The notes below the pieces were generated by a model. That model was not told the origin of the DNA, searched no databases, and worked only from the letters and a program-made list of their open reading frames with translations. DNA of 57,198 nucleotides from positions 1-57,198 of the forward strand of contig PDUK01000008.1 in assembly GCA_006212115.1 (NCBI GenBank), given 5' to 3'. Shown one piece after another: positions 43,106-52,813 of this stretch. The first letter of the stretch is position 1; each line of letters starts with the position of its first letter. The DNA is from Thalassolituus sp. (lineage in GTDB: Bacteria; Pseudomonadota; Gammaproteobacteria; Pseudomonadales; Oceanobacteraceae). The position numbers were made by a program, and so were the translations under genes.

Positions 43106-45982
43106 ATGTTTTCGCCTCGCTACTGGACTTTTATTTTCATCGTTTTAGCCGCACTGGGGTACTCAATGTTTCGTATATCGCAAGCCCCTGACGTGATAGT
43201 CAGTCCAGCGGATGAATACAGTTATCGTCATATGACCCTGGAGAATGGTCTTCAGGTTCTGCTCGTACAAACACCCGAAGCCGATAAAGCCAGCGCTGCA
43301 CTCAGTGTGAATGTTGGCAGCATGGATGATCCGGAAGGACGCGAAGGTCTGGCCCATTTCCTTGAGCATATGTTATTCCTTGGCACAGAGCCTTACCCAG
43401 AGCCCGATGAATATCAGCAGTTTATTAAGCAGAACGGCGGCAGCCACAACGCCTTCACCTCTTATGCTCAGACGACCTACTTTTTTGATATTGATAATGA
43501 GCAACTCAACGGCGCACTCGAACGATTCGCGCCGTTTTTTATCTCGCCAACCTTTAATGAAGCTTACGTTGATCGCGAAAAAAATGCGGTCCACGCAGAA
43601 TACAGCGCAAACTTAAAAGAAGACGGGCGCCGTATTTTTTCTGCCCAGAAAATGGCGATGAACCCCGAGTTTACTTTTTCAAATTTCTCAACGGGCAATC
43701 TGGATACCCTGAGTGATCGCGACGACAGTAAAATTCGTGATGAACTGATCGATTTTTATCAGACTCACTACTCGTCTGACCGAATGACGCTGGTTATTGC
43801 GGGTGACTACGAGTTAGATCAGCTGGGAAATAAAGCACGTAATCTTTTTTCAGATATTCCCAAGCGGGATGTGCACTTTGAACGTCCTGATGTCCCAGTA
43901 TTTGTGCCAGAACAAATGCCGCTGGATATGAATATTCGCCCGGTAAAAGAAATCCGTGAATTACGCTTCACCTTCCCACTGCCAGAAATCATCAGCCAAT
44001 ATCAGTACAAGCCCATCCAGCTTCTGTCTAACCTGATTGGACATGAAGGCGAAGGCAGCATTCTTGCCCTACTGAAAAAGAAGGGTTGGGCAGAATCCCT
44101 GAGTGCAGGCCGGTCGTTAAGTACACGCCATGCCTCTACACTTGCCGTCAGCATCGGCCTGACGAAGTCCGGACTGCTGCATACGGAAGATATCACCGCC
44201 ATCCTGATGGAATACATAGACCTGATCCGTCGTAATGGCATTCCTGATTACCTGAAACAAGAGCAGAAAATGCTCAACGAAATGACTTTCCGCTATCAGG
44301 AGCACGGCAACATATCCGGCTACACCACTCGCCTCAGTAGTAATATGCTGATATTCCCTGTCGAAGACACAATTTACGGCGATTATCGCTCTGAGCCAGC
44401 CAGTGACGAACTGATCGATGCCTACATCAGCGGTCTGACTGCCGACAACATGCTGCGGACATTAATTGCGCCGGGCGTTGAAACAGATACGACCGATCCC
44501 TGGTATGGAACGGAGATACGCATTCGCCCTTCCGATTACCAGGCGCCAGCAGGACCGGAATGGACCGGCGCCCTGCACCTTCCAAAGGCCAACCCGTTTG
44601 TCCCAGAAAACCTGACCCCCGCTCCGGGTAAGGCGCGTGATATTCCAACACTGGAAGCCGAGTCTGTGGGTTACCAGCTTTGGTACTACCCGGAACATGA
44701 TTTTACCGCTCCTCGTGCTCATGTTCTGATCAGTCTCAAAGTGCCTGATGTTCAGACAGACCCGACTCAACGTGTACTGGCTCGCCTGTATGCTCGATCA
44801 ATCAATGAAGCACTGAATACCTACAGCTATCCCGCCAGCCTCGCAGGCTTGAATTATCGCCTTGCCGCGACCAGCGAAGGCCTGGAAATCGCTGTCAGTG
44901 GCTACTTCGACAAGCTCCCGGTACTGCTTGAACAAGTATTTTCCGAAATGAAAAATATGGATGTCAGCAGTGATGAATTTGGGCGCTATCAAGCCAGCCT
45001 GAAGCGCAGCCTGGAAAATAATCTGAAGGCACGTCCGTATCAGAGAACTTTAGCTGAGCTGAAAAACTGGCTGATCGACCCTTCATTCAGCGACATCGAA
45101 TTACTGCCCGTTGTTGGCGAGGTCAGCCTCGAACAACTGAATACCTTTGCGGAGCAGCTTGGTACCGATATTTCGGTGAATACCTATGTTCACGGCACGC
45201 TAAGCCAGGAAAACGCCGTTGCCATCGGCGAGCTGACACAGAAATATTATCCTGCCACCATCCCATCACCTGCTGAGTCCGTACTGGTTAAAGCCCCTGT
45301 TGGTCAGTACCAGCAAAGCGTCGAACAAGACCATCCAGACAGTGTGATTACCCTGTACCTTCAGGGGCAGGATACCAGCGACGCCGCACGTGCGGAGTCT
45401 GGTCTGCTGGCTCAGATGATATCCTCACCCTACTATCAGTACATGCGTACGGATCAACAGCTCGGGTACATCGTCTTTGCTACGGCTTATCCTCAAAAGG
45501 CCGTTCCGGGACTGCTGTTTATCGTACAGTCACCGACGGCGACACCTCAGGAAATGTTGGACCACAGTCAGATTTTCTTCCGTGATTATGAAGCTGAACT
45601 TGAGACGATCACCGATGAAGAGTTCCTTCTGTTTCAGGAAGGACTGGTTACCCGACTTACAGAAAAACCCAAAAATATGGGCGAAAAAGCGACCAACTTC
45701 TGGGCCGATTTAACCACCAAGCGTATGACCTTTGATACGCGTGAAGCCATCGCTGAGGAAGTGAAAAAAGTCACCAAAGCTCAAATCCTGAACCTGTATC
45801 GTACAGCGGTACTTGAGCAACAGTGGAGTTGGTTACTGTTCGAAAAAGGCGAGCCAGTGAAAGAGCTAACGCCGCTAAACTCACTTGATCGCGACGCTCT
45901 CGAGCGTTTTCCTGCGCCCACTATCCAGGATTCCTCTCAGCCTGCTGACTCAGAAACGAGTCAGCCGGATGCACAATCATGA
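43106..45982 (+). CDS. M16 family zinc metalloprotease (protease III/insulinase type)
   Basis: 958 residues, close to E. coli protease III (962). A signal anchor spans about residues 5-24. The zinc site is HFLEHM (HxxEH inverted zincin motif, near residue 87) with the downstream Glu in NAVHAEYSAN. The GGSHNAFTSYAQTTYFFDI region and the C-terminal inactive half (QLGYIVFATAYPQ, TDEEF..FQEGL) complete the four-domain clamshell. It degrades small peptides in the periplasm or facing it. Its stop overlaps an SDR gene by 4 bases. Confidence 0.92.
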   Translation: MFSPRYWTFIFIVLAALGYSMFRISQAPDVIVSPADEYSYRHMTLENGLQVLLVQTPEADKASAALSVNVGSMDDPEGREGLAHFLEHMLFLGTEPYPEPDEYQQFIKQNGGSHNAFTSYAQTTYFFDIDNEQLNGALERFAPFFISPTFNEAYVDREKNAVHAEYSANLKEDGRRIFSAQKMAMNPEFTFSNFSTGNLDTLSDRDDSKIRDELIDFYQTHYSSDRMTLVIAGDYELDQLGNKARNLFSDIPKRDVHFERPDVPVFVPEQMPLDMNIRPVKEIRELRFTFPLPEIISQYQYKPIQLLSNLIGHEGEGSILALLKKKGWAESLSAGRSLSTRHASTLAVSIGLTKSGLLHTEDITAILMEYIDLIRRNGIPDYLKQEQKMLNEMTFRYQEHGNISGYTTRLSSNMLIFPVEDTIYGDYRSEPASDELIDAYISGLTADNMLRTLIAPGVETDTTDPWYGTEIRIRPSDYQAPAGPEWTGALHLPKANPFVPENLTPAPGKARDIPTLEAESVGYQLWYYPEHDFTAPRAHVLISLKVPDVQTDPTQRVLARLYARSINEALNTYSYPASLAGLNYRLAATSEGLEIAVSGYFDKLPVLLEQVFSEMKNMDVSSDEFGRYQASLKRSLENNLKARPYQRTLAELKNWLIDPSFSDIELLPVVGEVSLEQLNTFAEQLGTDISVNTYVHGTLSQENAVAIGELTQKYYPATIPSPAESVLVKAPVGQYQQSVEQDHPDSVITLYLQGQDTSDAARAESGLLAQMISSPYYQYMRTDQQLGYIVFATAYPQKAVPGLLFIVQSPTATPQEMLDHSQIFFRDYEAELETITDEEFLLFQEGLVTRLTEKPKNMGEKATNFWADLTTKRMTFDTREAIAEEVKKVTKAQILNLYRTAVLEQQWSWLLFEKGEPVKELTPLNSLDRDALERFPAPTIQDSSQPADSETSQPDAQS

Positions 45983-46740
45983 ATGCCTTTATTACAGGGG
46001 CAGCCTCGGGTATCGGTAAAGCGACTGCAGACGCGCTACTGAAACGAGGCTGGTCTCTGGCTCTTGCTGATATCGCGGTCGACGACCTGAGCGTCGTCAA
46101 AGAAGAGTACCCTGACAGGGTGTCGGTGTACGCATTAGACGTCACTGACGAAAGCGCTTTTTCGTCGGCTGTTGCCGACTTCGCCGCCCAGCACAATGGC
46201 AAGCTGAGATTAATGTTTAACTGTGCAGGTGTGCTTGAGGTCAATCGCTTTACTGATATCAGCACACGGCGCCATGATCAGATCATCGACATCAACGTTA
46301 AGGGCGTGGTGCATGGTTGCAGATCGGCGTACCCCTTCCTGCGGGATACGCCCGGAGCACAGGTTATCAACATGAGCTCTGCATCAGCAACGTATGGCAT
46401 CCCCGAGTTCGCTGTGTACTCGGCTTCGAAATTTGCGGTACAGGGTCTGACAGAGGCCTTGAATATCGAATGGCGTAAAGATGGCATACACGTTGGCGAC
46501 ATCATGCCACCGTTTGTGAAAACACCCATGCTCACATCTCAGGAGCACGGTGCTGCCATCATCGATGCACTCGGTGTCAATCTGACTGCGGAAGACGTTG
46601 CCGAGGCCGTAATGAAGCAATTGTCGTTCAAGCTGACACACCGGCCTGTAAGCCTGCCCTTCACACTGCTGTTTCTGTTCAGTCAGATCACGCCGCGTCC
46701 GCTTACCGGGTTGCTGATCCGGCTACTTAGTCGCCACTGA
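45979..46740 (+). CDS. Short-chain dehydrogenase/reductase
   Basis: 253 residues. Rossmann motif ITGAASGIGKATADALL at the N-terminus, structural NCAGVLEVN, catalytic Ser in INMSSASATYG and the YxxxK pair in YSASKFAVQG. The Asp after the second strand (LADIAVDD) favours NAD over NADP. Substrate unknown. The late hydrophobic stretch (LPFTLLFLFSQITP, residues about 226-239) may attach it to the membrane. It is translationally coupled to the M16 protease gene by an ATGA overlap. Confidence 0.88.
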   Translation: MNAFITGAASGIGKATADALLKRGWSLALADIAVDDLSVVKEEYPDRVSVYALDVTDESAFSSAVADFAAQHNGKLRLMFNCAGVLEVNRFTDISTRRHDQIIDINVKGVVHGCRSAYPFLRDTPGAQVINMSSASATYGIPEFAVYSASKFAVQGLTEALNIEWRKDGIHVGDIMPPFVKTPMLTSQEHGAAIIDALGVNLTAEDVAEAVMKQLSFKLTHRPVSLPFTLLFLFSQITPRPLTGLLIRLLSRH

Positions 46741-46788
46741 CATGGCGGCACTGATGCAGCCGTTCACCAAAGCGACTGGTCAATGTGA

Positions 46789-47112
46789 TCAGGCGGTCTC
46801 TTCGGGAGGGCGAGTGCCGGGAGGATTAACGTCCAACAGGAAGTGTCCGAAGACGGATTGATCCGCAAGACTGATAACAATCACCATGGCCACACCTTCG
46901 TACTGACTGTTTATCAGCACATGTTCGTATTGATCGCCCATACGATAGACATGCGTGACCTGCCCTTCCCGACAGTCAAAGATACCGAAATCTTCAGCAG
47001 GAATGGCTGTAACATAATCCCAGAAGTCGTCGGTTGGCTGGCTGTCCTCGACACGCTTCGGGGACATTTGAGTTTCTTTAAATTCGTCGTACGTCAGTAA
47101 TCGGGTTTGCAT
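46789..47112 (-). CDS. Small protein of unknown function linked to TIGR03545/TIGR03546
   Basis: 107 residues, soluble, acidic, with patterns DDFWDYVTAIPAEDFGIFDC and VFGHFLLDVNPP. No recognised family. Its ATG shares one base with the stop of the TIGR03545 gene (TGATG), so it is translationally coupled as third gene of that unit. Confidence 0.65.
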   Translation of the reverse strand: MQTRLLTYDEFKETQMSPKRVEDSQPTDDFWDYVTAIPAEDFGIFDCREGQVTHVYRMGDQYEHVLINSQYEGVAMVIVISLADQSVFGHFLLDVNPPGTRPPEETA

Positions 47113-48959
47113 CAGAACAGATTCTTCAGTTTATCTTTCGCTTGATCTCTCAGCTCTTTTTTACGAGCTTCAGCTTCATCGCGGGCCTTTTGCTCTGCCG
47201 CGGCTTTCTCCGCGTCCAGCTTCTCTTTCGCTTCACGCTCCTGCTGAGCCTTAAAGTCTTCCAGCTCAGAAGAAGCGAGATCCTTCAAGGCGGAGAGTTT
47301 ATCATCAAGCGAGCCTTCCATCCTGGATAACTGTTGAAGTTCTTCGGCATAGTCACCAGCGTACTCCTGAAGTTGCGCGTTCAGGCGGCTCTGGAGCTTC
47401 TGTTCGAACTCGTCCTGCTTTGCTCGGACCCTCTTACTGATAGCCGAATTAATCTGCTTGTCGAGGTCTGAGCCAAACGAAAGTTCAGGAGAGGATAAAT
47501 CCCCCGTCGCGCCAGCATCAACATTAAAGCGGGTAATCCCCTGCAGAGCACTGTTCAGCTCTTTTGCGAAAACAGTCTGCCCGTCACCCGTGAACTTAGC
47601 CTGAGTGACCTGAGCATCCAGATCCGCATTAAGCTGCCCACTTACCACTACTGCTTTGCTGTTCAGGCGAACCTGTGAGGAAGCCAGACGAGCGCCCGCT
47701 ACACCCAATGGCAGTGGTGCCATAGACCAGTCGCTGATAGCGAGAGTCAAAGTATCCGTCGCATTCCCCAGCGTGTGGTTCAGTGTCAGGCGTCCGTCTA
47801 AATCTCCAATTTTCTTAAGGTCTGCACCTGTGGCAGTAAAGACAGTTGGACGTCCTGTTACCGTTTGCTGATGGGTGATATCGCGGCCTTCAATGATAAG
47901 TTGACCACCATCAAATGGGCCCGTCAGACGCGCCTGACGAATCATAAAATCTGGCCACGGATCAGACGTAGGGAAGTGAACAAAACGTCCAGCCAGACGC
48001 GGCGCTTTTTCTTCCTCTTCAGACACATCCTCTTCGCCATCGGATTCCAGGTACGGCTTGATTTTCTCGTACCAGTAAAGCGCTTCCTGTGCCCAATTGG
48101 CCGCCTCATCACCAAACAACAAACCAGTCAGGTTGGAGACGCCAGCGCCACTGAGTTGATATTTATCTTTCAGATAAGCCAGATCTTCACCCGGTGCAGC
48201 CCGCAGCTCCGATAACTTCTCAGAGACGTCAGATCTGGCTGTGGTTACGGCTTCTTTTGCTTGCCGTATTGCTTCTCTGTCCGCTTTAAAGCGTGCCTTC
48301 AGCTCATCGAGTCGGGCCTTACGCTGTCGGAAATCCTCGAGAGACTCCAATCGACCCGAGGTGATCTCTTTTATCTCCCGCTCATACTTTGCCAATGCAT
48401 CGGTATCAGGGACAGCATTTAATGCGCTGTCCACCCTTTCACTCTGAACCTTCCAGCTATTTTTCAGTGCTTCGCCCGCTGCGGGTGTTTTAAGCGTTTC
48501 GCGAGCCAGGACCTCATCGACAGACGGCAGGGCCTCGCTGGCTTTTTCTTTAAGCGACGGTCCCTGTGTTTCCTCGTCTTCCTTAGGCTCCATATCGAGG
48601 GCGCCACTTGTTTCACGTTCTGTGTGGAATTGAAGATTAGAGACAGACAACTCGTTACTTATGGCTTTACCAACCAGTAAAGGTGCCAGTTCAAGATCGG
48701 CCATTGCTTCGTCAAATTCGACCAGGTTACGCATTGGCTCGCGCGCGTCGGCAACCTGCAAGCCTTGCAAGCGAACACCAAGCGGAGAAAGCGTCACATC
48801 CGCATCGTCGAGAGTCACTTTCGCACCCGCGACTTTGGTACCTACAAACTCGATACCTGATTTAATAATAAATGGCAGTAACAGTAAGATCAGCGCTGCA
48901 ATCACTGCAACAACGGCGATAAATCCGGCCAGACCAGACCAGCGAATCCATTTAGTCAT
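47112..48959 (-). CDS. TIGR03545 family inner-membrane/periplasmic protein
   Basis: 615 residues. One N-terminal membrane segment (about residues 11-34), then an AsmA-like beta-rich start (TKVAGAKVTLDDADVTLSP, LGVRLQGLQV), long coiled-coil stretches (about 190-255 and 525-610) and a Lys/Glu/Ala-rich C-terminus. The layout and pairing with a downstream-type TIGR03546 partner match this uncharacterised family. It begins 3 bases after the TIGR03546-like stop. The TKVAGAKVTL strands suggest relatedness to AsmA-type lipid-transfer proteins; that is inference. Confidence 0.8.
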   Translation of the reverse strand: MTKWIRWSGLAGFIAVVAVIAALILLLLPFIIKSGIEFVGTKVAGAKVTLDDADVTLSPLGVRLQGLQVADAREPMRNLVEFDEAMADLELAPLLVGKAISNELSVSNLQFHTERETSGALDMEPKEDEETQGPSLKEKASEALPSVDEVLARETLKTPAAGEALKNSWKVQSERVDSALNAVPDTDALAKYEREIKEITSGRLESLEDFRQRKARLDELKARFKADREAIRQAKEAVTTARSDVSEKLSELRAAPGEDLAYLKDKYQLSGAGVSNLTGLLFGDEAANWAQEALYWYEKIKPYLESDGEEDVSEEEEKAPRLAGRFVHFPTSDPWPDFMIRQARLTGPFDGGQLIIEGRDITHQQTVTGRPTVFTATGADLKKIGDLDGRLTLNHTLGNATDTLTLAISDWSMAPLPLGVAGARLASSQVRLNSKAVVVSGQLNADLDAQVTQAKFTGDGQTVFAKELNSALQGITRFNVDAGATGDLSSPELSFGSDLDKQINSAISKRVRAKQDEFEQKLQSRLNAQLQEYAGDYAEELQQLSRMEGSLDDKLSALKDLASSELEDFKAQQEREAKEKLDAEKAAAEQKARDEAEARKKELRDQAKDKLKNLF

Positions 48960-48962
48960 GCG

Positions 48963-49469
48963 TTACTCCGCGAAAGTGGTGTAGATCGCCCAAAACTTCG
49001 ACGCTTTAAGGGCCTGAACAATTTTCAACTTATTCACCCAGCTCAACAGTCGCTTACGATACTGCAGAATGAGAATACGGCTGATAAGCGTCACTGGAAT
49101 AAGTAAGGCCAAAGCAATCACCAGGCCGCCCATTGTCACCGTGTTATTGAAGGCAGAAATACGTAACCACTCATTCTGATAAAGGCTGGTAAAGGTTTCA
49201 GTCAGACCAGGGAGTGTCAGAATCCATTCACCCAGATTCGCGGACACAGGATCAAGGGCATAACCCACAACAGAGAAGGCGATAACACCAAGGATAAAAG
49301 CGCTGAGATTGATCCGTAATATGCACGCAATCAGCAGTACGAGGACTGTCAGCAGTGAGAAAAATGGGGTAAACCCGGGAATCATGGCAAGGGCAAAACC
49401 AAAAGCTACCTGCCCCGGCGCGGAATCTGAATTCAGCGCTTTAAAAAGTCTTGCTACTAGCGACAGCAT
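48963..49469 (-). CDS. TIGR03546 family membrane protein
   Basis: 168 residues from MLSLVARLFKALNSDSAPGQ; a GGAG lies 8 bases before this ATG, so it is preferred to the longer frame reaching 49538. Four hydrophobic segments; the first half (ALAMIPGFTPFFSLLTVLVL) resembles DUF2062-type membrane proteins. TIGR03546 genes are known mainly by their adjacency to TIGR03545 genes, which holds here. Function unknown. Confidence 0.82.
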   Translation of the reverse strand: MLSLVARLFKALNSDSAPGQVAFGFALAMIPGFTPFFSLLTVLVLLIACILRINLSAFILGVIAFSVVGYALDPVSANLGEWILTLPGLTETFTSLYQNEWLRISAFNNTVTMGGLVIALALLIPVTLISRILILQYRKRLLSWVNKLKIVQALKASKFWAIYTTFAE

Positions 49470-49574
49470 GTCTGCACTCCGGCGTGGATGTGTCTGTTGA
49501 TGTAAAACAGACCGTGTTTGCTCGTCTGGAAAGTCCACTATAAAAGCGCGCAGCCGATAAATCCAGACGCTAAC

Positions 49575-51503
49575 TCAACGCTGCGGGAGTACCAACCTGA
49601 TACGCGTGCCGCGACCTTCTTTACTGGCTACTTTCACTGTGCCGTTATGAGCCTCAACAATCGCATGAGCAATGGACAACCCCAGCCCAACCCCTTCACC
49701 CACATCCCGTGTTGTGTAGAAAGGGTCAAACACTTTAGTAACCTGCTCGCCGGACATGCCACATCCGGTGTCCTGGAAGTCAATCATCAGCGTTTTATTT
49801 TCACGCCATGCTTTAATACGCAAACTGCCCTTTTCGGTACATGCTTTAAGTGCATTATCAATAACGGCTGCAAACACTTTCTGCATCTGTTCGGGTTTGA
49901 CCCGGATACTGCCCTCCAGTTCAATCTGATAAGTAATCTCAGTGCTCCTTGACGCTGCTGGAGCAATATCACTGACAACCTGCTCCAGTGTCTGACGAAG
50001 ATCGATATCTTGCTCTTCAGATTTATCCAGTTCAGAAAATATTTTCAGGCTACTGACAATATGCTGTACGCGAGACAGACCGAGTTGTGAATCCTGTAAC
50101 AACGCTTTCATATCCTGATGCACAAAATCAATGTCTTCTTCTTTTTCAAATGCCTCGAGGGTTGTACGACTATCCTCTCGCTCAGATTCATCCTGCGGAT
50201 TCAGATATTGTGCGAATAAGTCGGCCAGCTTTACATAGGTTTCGGCGTACTCTTTCATCGTGTTCATATTCGCCGTAACAACACTCATCGGATTATTTAT
50301 CTCGTGTGCAATCCCTGCTGCCAGATGTCCGATGGATGCCATCTTCTCAGTCTGAACCAACTGCGCCTGCGTATCCCGAAGAGATGTCGCCATATGATTA
50401 AATTGCTGGGCTAATGCACCCAACTCATCTTTGCGATTAACGTCTACAGATACCTCGCGATCGCCCTCTGTAATACGCTCGATGCTGTCGCTTAAGGCAC
50501 GGATCGGTGCCGCAAGGTTAATTGATAAACGCCGGGATATCAGAACAGTCAGTAAAATAGCAATCAGGGTGACACCCCAGCCTCCGTATCTGAGTTCCTG
50601 AACAGATTGGAGGACGATATCCCGATCCCGACGTAAAACCATAACGGCCTGAATCGTTGGCACTGCGCGAATATGCGTAAGCCATTCCCCGTCCCAGAAG
50701 GATGTCTCGCGATTAATGTCCTGACCCAGACTTGCTCTCAGCAGACTCCGTCCCAGCTCCGTACTGCGATCGATCGTTGTGCCATCAATCTGAGACTGAA
50801 AGCTACCCTCTGACGTCGCGTAAAAAATATCGACAACCTGTCCACCGTAAGTCTGGCTCTGAACCAGCTTACGTAGTAATCGCGCATCGGGAATCATCAC
50901 CACGGTGCCCAATAAGGCGTCACCGACAACGGGAGAAGCTATATAAGCAAACGAATCCGCTGTTCTGTGATTTCTGGCAAAAGCTACCGTCGTGTCCATG
51001 TGCCACATGGCCTGCTTATAGGCGGCCTGAGTGCCTCTTCCCGCATAATCAACATGAGTGATAGAAGCACCATATAAATCACTTTGCACTGCCGAAAACA
51101 CAACCTGTCCTTTGGCATTTAAAAGCAGTAAATCCGACAGCTGATACTCCTCCGCATACAGCGAGAAATACATCCAGTACCTGTCCTGCATATCCTGATA
51201 ATCCATCGAATACAGATTGTCCGCTTCAAATACTGACGAAAAATCCCGTAGTGCCTGTTTGAGGTAGGGTGAGCGCGAAAAAACACGCGCCGTTTCCATC
51301 GGTTTTATTACTCGCTCACTGATATCCTCGTGCAGTCGATAAGCAGACTCTGTCAGGTCTTGCAGCGCTCTCGCCTGCAACGCTTTTTCGGCGTACGTCA
51401 GCCCAAATGCCACCAGTAAAATCATGGGAACCAGTGCCACCAGCATAATCCACGCTAGCAGGCGCCCACGAACACTGGAAAACTCGAAACTCGGCTTCTT
51501 CAC
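49575..51503 (-). CDS. Sensor histidine kinase with periplasmic domain
   Basis: 642 residues from the GTG at 51503 (MKKPSFEFSSVRGRLL). I chose this start because it overlaps the upstream stop as GTGA and has GGGGAG 8 bases upstream; the ATG at 51539 would overlap the previous gene by 40 bases. Membrane segment (about 16-38), dCache-like periplasmic domain (about 40-300), second membrane segment, HAMP (about 320-375), HisKA with GHLAAGIAHEINNPMSV, and HATPase with DTGCGM and GVGLGLSIAHAIVEAHNG. No receiver domain and no adjacent response regulator. It is coupled to the solute-binding protein gene before it. Confidence 0.9.
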   Translation of the reverse strand: MKKPSFEFSSVRGRLLAWIMLVALVPMILLVAFGLTYAEKALQARALQDLTESAYRLHEDISERVIKPMETARVFSRSPYLKQALRDFSSVFEADNLYSMDYQDMQDRYWMYFSLYAEEYQLSDLLLLNAKGQVVFSAVQSDLYGASITHVDYAGRGTQAAYKQAMWHMDTTVAFARNHRTADSFAYIASPVVGDALLGTVVMIPDARLLRKLVQSQTYGGQVVDIFYATSEGSFQSQIDGTTIDRSTELGRSLLRASLGQDINRETSFWDGEWLTHIRAVPTIQAVMVLRRDRDIVLQSVQELRYGGWGVTLIAILLTVLISRRLSINLAAPIRALSDSIERITEGDREVSVDVNRKDELGALAQQFNHMATSLRDTQAQLVQTEKMASIGHLAAGIAHEINNPMSVVTANMNTMKEYAETYVKLADLFAQYLNPQDESEREDSRTTLEAFEKEEDIDFVHQDMKALLQDSQLGLSRVQHIVSSLKIFSELDKSEEQDIDLRQTLEQVVSDIAPAASRSTEITYQIELEGSIRVKPEQMQKVFAAVIDNALKACTEKGSLRIKAWRENKTLMIDFQDTGCGMSGEQVTKVFDPFYTTRDVGEGVGLGLSIAHAIVEAHNGTVKVASKEGRGTRIRLVLPQR

Positions 51504-52702
51504 AACCAGGGCTCCCCACCAACACTGCGGGTACTCCATTGTCCGCGATTATTACGCCAATAAATCGTGGTGTTGTGCTGCCAGTCAGACGGGCTCTCCG
51601 CACCGGGGAACATTTCCGGGCGCACAAGTCCTTCTGACATCCACAATAAGCGAGTGCCGGAAGGAGCCCGCTCGCCAATAAAGAGGGTGTGCCAGTTACC
51701 CTGCAGACTGTCATCGATGGCGATCGATCCTGCAGCCGTCAGGGCATTTCTGCGCTTTAAGCGGTAATTCAATTCATCCGTGTTAATGGCTCGCTCAGCG
51801 GCTAACTGTGCAATCAGATCCGCCACTGTAAACGCCATCGCATTCAGACCGTTGGCCGCAACATTGTGACGCTGACTGAAATCAACGAAAGCGAGATTTT
51901 TCTGATTATGCGGATGATTTAAGTAGTGACTGATGAAGTAATACGGTGATGCCATAGGGATAGCCATATCACTGCACAGTGAAAAGATCCGACTCTGCAC
52001 TAAGGCAATCTGCTCAACAAAACTGGGGTGATACATCCAGTCGCAGTTATCGAGTAACAACACATCAGGCTTATAATCGTGAATACTGTCGAGAATCGAA
52101 GGTAACTGCTCCAGCTCTCCGAGATAACGCTCTTCGACCAGTGTCGCACCCGAGATGGGCAGCAAGTGCTGCTGTAACATTCGTCCTTGCATCCGTGAAC
52201 GAATATCTTCTCCGCCAAGGTAATAAATCCGCCGCCCTAAATATTGTTTAATCCAACTCAATGCTGGAAATAAATATTGGTTGGGTAAGGGACCGAGGTG
52301 CACCAAGGACTCGCTGCTGAACAGCCCTTCCGATGTACCCGGATAGATCAACGTCAATTGACGCTTTTCCAATTCAGGAAGCACGCGACGGACACAAAAA
52401 GAGTCACCGCAACCGAGAACCATGTCTACCGGCTGCACCGCTTCTATCTCGTCCAGGCGGTCGGCCAGTGCCTGCTCCTTGAGTGAGGCATCGAGGTAAG
52501 AAAAGACAAAGTGAAGACCTGCGTCTTTCTCGTGATAACGCAAGCGCTCAACCAGCATGATCTGCATCTCTTTGTCACGAGCATGCAGCACCCCAGCCTG
52601 ATGGCCGATGAGCGTAACGTGAACGATGTGCGGCGATTGAAAGAGAAAGTAGAGACCACCCGAAATCAATAGTGCCGCCGCAACCAGTAAAGCTGTTTTC
52701 AT
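51500..52702 (-). CDS. Periplasmic solute-binding-fold protein, partner of the sensor kinase
   Basis: 400 residues. An N-terminal hydrophobic segment (about residues 4-22) without a clear cleavage site suggests a membrane-tethered protein. The rest has the two-lobe fold of ABC-type periplasmic binding proteins of the amide/urea class: VHVTLIGHQAGVLHARDKE, VDMVLGCGDSFCV, RRIYYLGGEDIRSRMQGRML, DVLLLDNCDW. No transporter genes are near; its stop overlaps the kinase start by 4 bases, so it likely acts as the ligand-sensing partner of that kinase. An AAGG ribosome site precedes the ATG. Ligand unknown. Confidence 0.75.
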   Translation of the reverse strand: MKTALLVAAALLISGGLYFLFQSPHIVHVTLIGHQAGVLHARDKEMQIMLVERLRYHEKDAGLHFVFSYLDASLKEQALADRLDEIEAVQPVDMVLGCGDSFCVRRVLPELEKRQLTLIYPGTSEGLFSSESLVHLGPLPNQYLFPALSWIKQYLGRRIYYLGGEDIRSRMQGRMLQQHLLPISGATLVEERYLGELEQLPSILDSIHDYKPDVLLLDNCDWMYHPSFVEQIALVQSRIFSLCSDMAIPMASPYYFISHYLNHPHNQKNLAFVDFSQRHNVAANGLNAMAFTVADLIAQLAAERAINTDELNYRLKRRNALTAAGSIAIDDSLQGNWHTLFIGERAPSGTRLLWMSEGLVRPEMFPGAESPSDWQHNTTIYWRNNRGQWSTRSVGGEPWL

Positions 52703-52813
52703 GGTGTGGCCTTAGGCCTGTTTACACCTATTCAGCGTAGCAAGCCTGGCGGTCAACGATGGAACTGACTACGAAAAGATGATGAAAAGTCACAAGACAA
52801 TACGTCTGCGCAC

